From assembly GCA_016794525.1 (NCBI GenBank), contig JAEUJY010000115.1:124001-188000 (forward strand): a stretch of 64,000 nt of DNA, read 5' to 3'. The notes beneath the pieces were generated by a model. That model saw only the letters and a list, made by a program, of their open reading frames with translations, was not told the origin of the DNA and searched no databases. The stretch comes from Myxococcales bacterium. Lineage in GTDB: Bacteria > Myxococcota_A > Polyangia > Haliangiales > Haliangiaceae. Numbering within the stretch: position 1 is the first letter of the stretch; each line of letters begins with the position of its first letter. Positions 60,928 to 64,000 of this stretch are shown here, piece by piece. The translations under genes were made by a program, and so were the position numbers.

Positions 60928-61346
60928 GGCCGCACCTCGCCGAAGCCTGCGGCGAGCGCGGCGTCGAGCACCGCGACCACGTCGCACGGCGTCGTCCCCG
61001 GCGCGATGCCATACCGCGCGGTCACGGCGGGGTGGGCCGGGCTGATCACCACGCTCGCCCGGCGATCGCAGCGCGCGGCGTCGACCGCGTCGAGCCGATC
61101 GAACACGCCGCGCGCCCACGCCTGGCGCCACGCCTCGATCGCGGCGTGGGTCTCGCTCGGCGTGCGGGCCTCGCCGTCGGCGTGGCGACCGAAGTCGACC
61201 TCGATCAGCAGCGCCTGCGCGTCGTCGTCGTCGGGCGCGGCCACCTCGGCCGCCGCCACCCGCGGCTCAGCGTACAGCCGCCCGTCCTTGCCCGCGACGT
61301 ACGTCGCGCCGGTCGCCGCGTCACACTCCAGGATGTAGTCGCGCAT
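60924..61346 (-). CDS. Small protein of the three-paralogue operon (B)
   Basis: The 140-residue protein begins MRDYILECDAATGATYVAGKDGR, which aligns with A and C over the motif D-x-x-T-G-x-x-x-x-x-G-K. A short acidic linker (VAAPDDDDAQ) precedes LIEVDFGRHADGEA, matching the second shared segment. The C-terminal half (RASVVISPAHPAVTARYG, CDVVAVLDAALAAGFGEV) is unique to B. No known family or membrane segment is seen. It is a middle gene, 9 bases after A and overlapping C. Confidence 0.65.
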   Translation of the reverse strand: MRDYILECDAATGATYVAGKDGRLYAEPRVAAAEVAAPDDDDAQALLIEVDFGRHADGEARTPSETHAAIEAWRQAWARGVFDRLDAVDAARCDRRASVVISPAHPAVTARYGIAPGTTPCDVVAVLDAALAAGFGEVRP

Positions 61347-61355
61347 CGCCGCCCC

Positions 61356-61772
61356 CTACCGGTTCGCCGCCCGCGCGGCCCGCGCGATCTTGCGCCGCCG
61401 ATCGACCTTCAGGATCTTGCGCCGGCGGGTCTCGCGGCTCGGGTAGTCGCGCCGCGCGGCCTGGGCCAGCCCGCGCAGCTCGTCGGCGCCCAGCGAGATC
61501 CCGACCTCGCCGCGTGCGCGCGCGGCCTGGCACTCGGGGCAGTCGTGGATCTGCTGCGCCAGCAGCGCCTGCGCGGCCGCGGCGCTGATCGGCAGCCCCT
61601 CGTCGTCGACCCCGAAGTCCAGGTCGCGCCGCACCGCCTGCGCCGCGACGTCGCCGGCCTTCGCCCGCGCGTCGATCACCGCCAGCTCGCGGCCGCTGAC
61701 CTCGCGCCCGCTCTTGCCGATGAACACCATCTCGCCCGTCCGCATGTCCGTCCGCATGTGATAGCTCGCCAT
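61356..61772 (-). CDS. Small basic protein of the three-paralogue operon (A)
   Basis: The 138-residue protein starts MASYHMRTDMRTGEMVFIGKSGREVS, with the family motif D-x-x-T-G-E-x-x-x-I-G-K-S-x-R, then DLDFGVDDEGLPIS. A CPEC pair near residue 75 could bind metal. The end is strongly basic (RRRKILKVDRRRKIARAARAANR in total, so DNA or RNA binding is plausible). A good ribosome site GGAGG lies 6 bases before the ATG, unlike most starts here. Upstream is a 14-bp inverted repeat. It is the first gene of the trio. Confidence 0.7.
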   Translation of the reverse strand: MASYHMRTDMRTGEMVFIGKSGREVSGRELAVIDARAKAGDVAAQAVRRDLDFGVDDEGLPISAAAAQALLAQQIHDCPECQAARARGEVGISLGADELRGLAQAARRDYPSRETRRRKILKVDRRRKIARAARAANR

Positions 61773-61836
61773 TGTTCGCCTCCGCCCGAGCGCGACTGCA
61801 CCTCGCGTGCCTCGCGCAACCCCGCGTCTTGCCTCG

Positions 61837-61907
61837 CGCGCGCTGTCCGGCGTCCCGGACATTCGTCCGGAATCCGGCCACTCCCGGACATTCCCGGACA
61901 GCGCGCG
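61837..61907. promoter_or_regulatory. Long inverted repeat upstream of the paralogue operon
   Basis: Two perfect 14-base arms, CGCGCGCTGTCCGG at 61837-61850 and its reverse complement at 61894-61907, flank a 43-base loop that itself has further TCCGG and CCGGA copies (TCCCGGAC recurs three times). It lies between the stop at 61943 and the start at 61772, both on the minus strand. It may be a terminator of the upstream gene or a regulator site for the paralogue operon. Confidence 0.6.
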
Positions 61908-61942
61908 GCTGGCCGGCGCGCGCCGCCGGAATCGGGGCTGCG

Positions 61943-62926
61943 TCAGATCTGCGGCGACAGCCACAGCGTCGGGACGAACTGCCCATCTTGCGTGCCCGCG
62001 TCGACCCCGGCCTTGGCGTTCAGCGAACGCACGATCCCCGCACCGATCCGGATGTTGTCCCAGGCGCCGAACAGCATCACCTCGGCTGAGTAGTCGAACT
62101 CGTCTTCCTTCCCGGCCACCCATCGCCGTCCACCGATTGAGCCGATCAAGCCGACGCGCTTGAAGTGGCCGACGCGACCGCCCAGCACCAGCCGCGCGCC
62201 CTGGCCGCCGTGGTAGCGCTGCACCGGCGTCTTGAGGTTCGCGATGAAGTCGACGACGAGCGAGCCGAAGATCGCACCGCCTGGGCACGCGTGCTCGACC
62301 ACCGCCTCGACCGTGGCGACCGCGCCGACCTGCTCGTCCAGGGTGAGGGCGCCGACGCGCGCGCCGATGGCGTAGCTGCGGCCGTACGGCACGACGTAGT
62401 CGCCTTGCTCGATGCGATCGTGCGGGGCCTTGTGCGCGCACGGCACCGGGCCGTCGATGACCTCCCCGAGCCGGGCGCACTGGAGCTCCTCGAGCTGGCG
62501 GGTGTACGCACCGAACGCGCGGCGCACGGTGATCTGCGCCAGCGGCGCCGCGACGGGCGCCATGCCCTCGGCGCCAGCCAGCATCGTCACTGAGCCCTTC
62601 TCGACGGCGATCGCCGCGCCGTACTCTTCGAGCGCGTAGCGCACCTCGGCGCTCGATTCGTCGAGGGCGTTGTCCCCACCGAAGCGGAACGGCAGCGCCA
62701 GCGCGGCGCCGTTGGTGTACCAGGGCAGCCCGGCGCTCCCGCCGACCGACAACGACGGGTAACTCGGGCTGAGGTCGGCCTGTGCCGTCGATGGCGCCGG
62801 CGTGGCGGACGCGGGTGCCATCGGGGCCGGCGCGGGCGGGGCCGGCGCGGGATCGTCGGCCCACGCCGAACGGGCGGCGAGGAGCATCGTGAGCGCGACG
62901 GCGCACGGGTGGCGGTGGCGTTTCAT
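61943..62926 (-). CDS. Exported beta-rich (outer-membrane-like) protein
   Basis: The 327-residue protein has a signal peptide (VALTMLLAARSAWA), a Pro/Ala-rich linker (APAPPAPAPMAPASATPAPS), and a domain with repeated Gly-aromatic strands (SVGGSAGLPWYTNG, LVLGGRVGHFKRVG, VMLFGAWDNIRIGAG) ending LWLSPQI. This resembles an outer-membrane barrel or a large surface beta protein. Two Cys pairs are seen (QCARL, VPCAH and HACPGG). Its family is unknown. It overlaps the upstream lipoprotein gene (ATGA), so they are coexpressed. Confidence 0.7.
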   Translation of the reverse strand: MKRHRHPCAVALTMLLAARSAWADDPAPAPPAPAPMAPASATPAPSTAQADLSPSYPSLSVGGSAGLPWYTNGAALALPFRFGGDNALDESSAEVRYALEEYGAAIAVEKGSVTMLAGAEGMAPVAAPLAQITVRRAFGAYTRQLEELQCARLGEVIDGPVPCAHKAPHDRIEQGDYVVPYGRSYAIGARVGALTLDEQVGAVATVEAVVEHACPGGAIFGSLVVDFIANLKTPVQRYHGGQGARLVLGGRVGHFKRVGLIGSIGGRRWVAGKEDEFDYSAEVMLFGAWDNIRIGAGIVRSLNAKAGVDAGTQDGQFVPTLWLSPQI

Positions 62927-63450
62927 CGGTTGTACTCCCGGTCGACCTTCGCGCTGACGAACGGAACCTGGTCGCTGGCGGTGCCGGTCGACACGGTGAT
63001 CTGGTCGCTGTCGGCGGACAGGGACCAGCCGAAGACCCAGAACGCGCGTGTGCCTGACGCGAGCGGGATCGCGGCGCTGTCACCGCCCTGGCCGCATCCG
63101 GCGACGACGTACGGCGGGCCGTCGCCGCGCTCGAAGACGAGGACGAGGTCATCGTGGTCGAGCCCGGCGACGGCGACGGTCGCCGCGCCCTTGAGGGTGT
63201 CGACGGCCGCGGCCACCGGCACCAGCCCCGGCTTGGCGCGGCGTCCCTTCAAGCTGGCGCAGGTGGTAGTGCGCGCGGTCGGCGAGAGGGTCGGGTCGCT
63301 GACGAGCATCTCGTCGGCGAGCGCGAGCAGCGCCGCGCGCGGATCTGGCTTCGGCGCCCGGCGACAGGTGTCGCACGCGCTCAACAGGCCGACGCCGGTC
63401 AGCGCAAGTAGCGTGGCGCGGTACCGGCGGGTGACGAGATGCACGGACAT
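62923..63450 (-). CDS. Small Cys-containing lipoprotein
   Basis: The 175-residue protein has a lipobox (LTGVGLLSAC-DTCRR). The mature part is acidic-basic mixed with TTTCASLKGR and VAGCGQGGD, likely one disulfide, and ends in VPFVSAKVDREYNR. No family is recognised. A GAGG sequence lies 6 bases before the ATG. It follows the holin-like gene by 13 bases and is coupled to the next gene. The three genes look like an exported-protein unit. Confidence 0.7.
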   Translation of the reverse strand: MSVHLVTRRYRATLLALTGVGLLSACDTCRRAPKPDPRAALLALADEMLVSDPTLSPTARTTTCASLKGRRAKPGLVPVAAAVDTLKGAATVAVAGLDHDDLVLVFERGDGPPYVVAGCGQGGDSAAIPLASGTRAFWVFGWSLSADSDQITVSTGTASDQVPFVSAKVDREYNR

Positions 63451-63463
63451 GGGAGCCTCGCGT

Positions 63464-63952
63464 TCAAGGGGTGAGTTGGTGGCGCGCGACCTCGAGTTGG
63501 GCGCGCAGCGCGGCGACGTCGGGCGTCGCGCGCTGGGTCTCGGCGGTGGCGAGCAATCGCTCCGCGGTCGCGACGGCCCCGAGCGCGGTGGCGGCGGCCG
63601 TGGTCTTGGTCGCGAGCGCGGCGGTCGCGGCCGCTGCCGCTTGCTGCTCGACCTTCAGTCGTGCACGCGCGGCCAGCGCGTCGAGCAGGGCTTGACCGGC
63701 GTACCCGGCGACCAGCGACCCGCTGACCAGCGCGCCCCCGCTGTCGGGCTTGGCGAAGTACAACACCGCGCCGGCGGCCACCGCGCCGAGCAGCCCGCGC
63801 TGCAGCAGCGTGCGCCAGCCCGGGCGCCCGCCATCGGCGCTGGCGAACGCCTGTGCGATGCCGCCGACGATGCCCAGCGCCATGGCGACGCCGCAGAGCG
63901 CCCACAGGTCACTGTCGTGCGCGATCTCTTTCCACAGCCTGGCGACGTCCAT
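63464..63952 (-). CDS. Holin-like small membrane protein
   Basis: The 162-residue protein has three hydrophobic segments (LWALCGVAMALGIVGGIAQAF, TLLQRGLLGAVAAGAVLYFA, VSGSLVAGYAGQALLDALAARA), separated by a loop with a Trp-Arg pair, then a long Ala/Thr-rich coiled helix (VEQQAAAAATAALATK). The N-terminal part has the size and layout of LydA-type phage holins, but similarity by eye is weak. It is the first visible gene of the minus-strand group; upstream DNA lies outside the window, so its promoter may not be visible. A phage-derived or toxin-release role is possible. Confidence 0.55.
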   Translation of the reverse strand: MDVARLWKEIAHDSDLWALCGVAMALGIVGGIAQAFASADGGRPGWRTLLQRGLLGAVAAGAVLYFAKPDSGGALVSGSLVAGYAGQALLDALAARARLKVEQQAAAAATAALATKTTAAATALGAVATAERLLATAETQRATPDVAALRAQLEVARHQLTP

Positions 63953-64000
63953 GGGGCCTGCTCTTGCACGCGTCTGGCCAGGTACGGCGCCGCCGCGGCG

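Overview
The window comes from a very GC-rich (roughly 70% or more by eye) bacterial chromosome. It most resembles a myxobacterium-like (Myxococcota, former Deltaproteobacteria) genome. Reasons: many lipoproteins with CGG/CGGG tails, DUF4388 receiver proteins, FHA-TPR proteins, a copper monooxygenase carrying a cytochrome-type heme motif, DUF4157 proteins, and a cluster of palindromic parS sites. The organism is inferred from style and gene families only. No rRNA, tRNA, CRISPR array or IS element was found.

Layout. 0-5 kb: biotin genes bioF, bioA and bioD, split by a 1.5 kb non-coding block with 34 hexanucleotide repeats and six good (plus two degenerate) parS sites; this is probably the chromosome centromere and suggests the origin is near. 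5-15 kb: rsmG and a LarA-type protein on the minus strand, then on the plus strand a pseudo-receiver/DUF4388/TPR protein, tsaD, rsmA, mutM, an ECF sigma factor with a putative membrane anti-sigma, and a copper monooxygenase lipoprotein. 15-25 kb (mainly minus): rnhB, two adjacent dynamin-like GTPases (one fused to TPRs), an M48 protein with a changed active site, an LPG-synthase-type membrane protein, a CheY-like protein and a large FHA protein. 25-36 kb: FAH hydrolase, folK, a DinG-type helicase, hisIE, a pirin, a chemoreceptor, and the hisB-H-A-F operon. 36-40.3 kb: two DUF4157 proteins with nearly shared N-termini and unrelated C-termini. 40-47.5 kb: DUF4261 protein, small secreted proteins, a hairpin minisatellite, an ArsR/SRPBCC pair, a Tat-type epimerase lipoprotein and membrane proteins. 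47.5-56.7 kb: SWIM protein, Hsp70-like protein, UvrD helicase, S46 peptidase. 56.8-60.6 kb: secreted proteins including a tandem pair of HEIGH metalloprotease lipoproteins. 60.3-64 kb (minus): an operon-like string with a holin-like membrane protein, two exported proteins and three small paralogues.

How the genes work together. Biotin synthesis (bioF, bioA, bioD) and histidine synthesis (hisB, H, A, F, IE) are the clear pathways. tsaD, rsmA and rsmG modify tRNA/rRNA; mutM, UvrD, DinG-type helicase and rnhB maintain the genome. Many adjacent genes overlap as ATGA or GTGA, which implies translational coupling. A recurring signal is a TAnnnT-type -10 element ending about 6-9 bases before the start codon, often with a TTGAC-type -35 element, so leaderless or nearly leaderless mRNAs look common here. 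The most unusual content is the DUF4157 pair, the parS cluster inside the biotin locus, the ten-copy hairpin array, the TPR-dynamin/dynamin pair, and the three-paralogue operon at the right edge.
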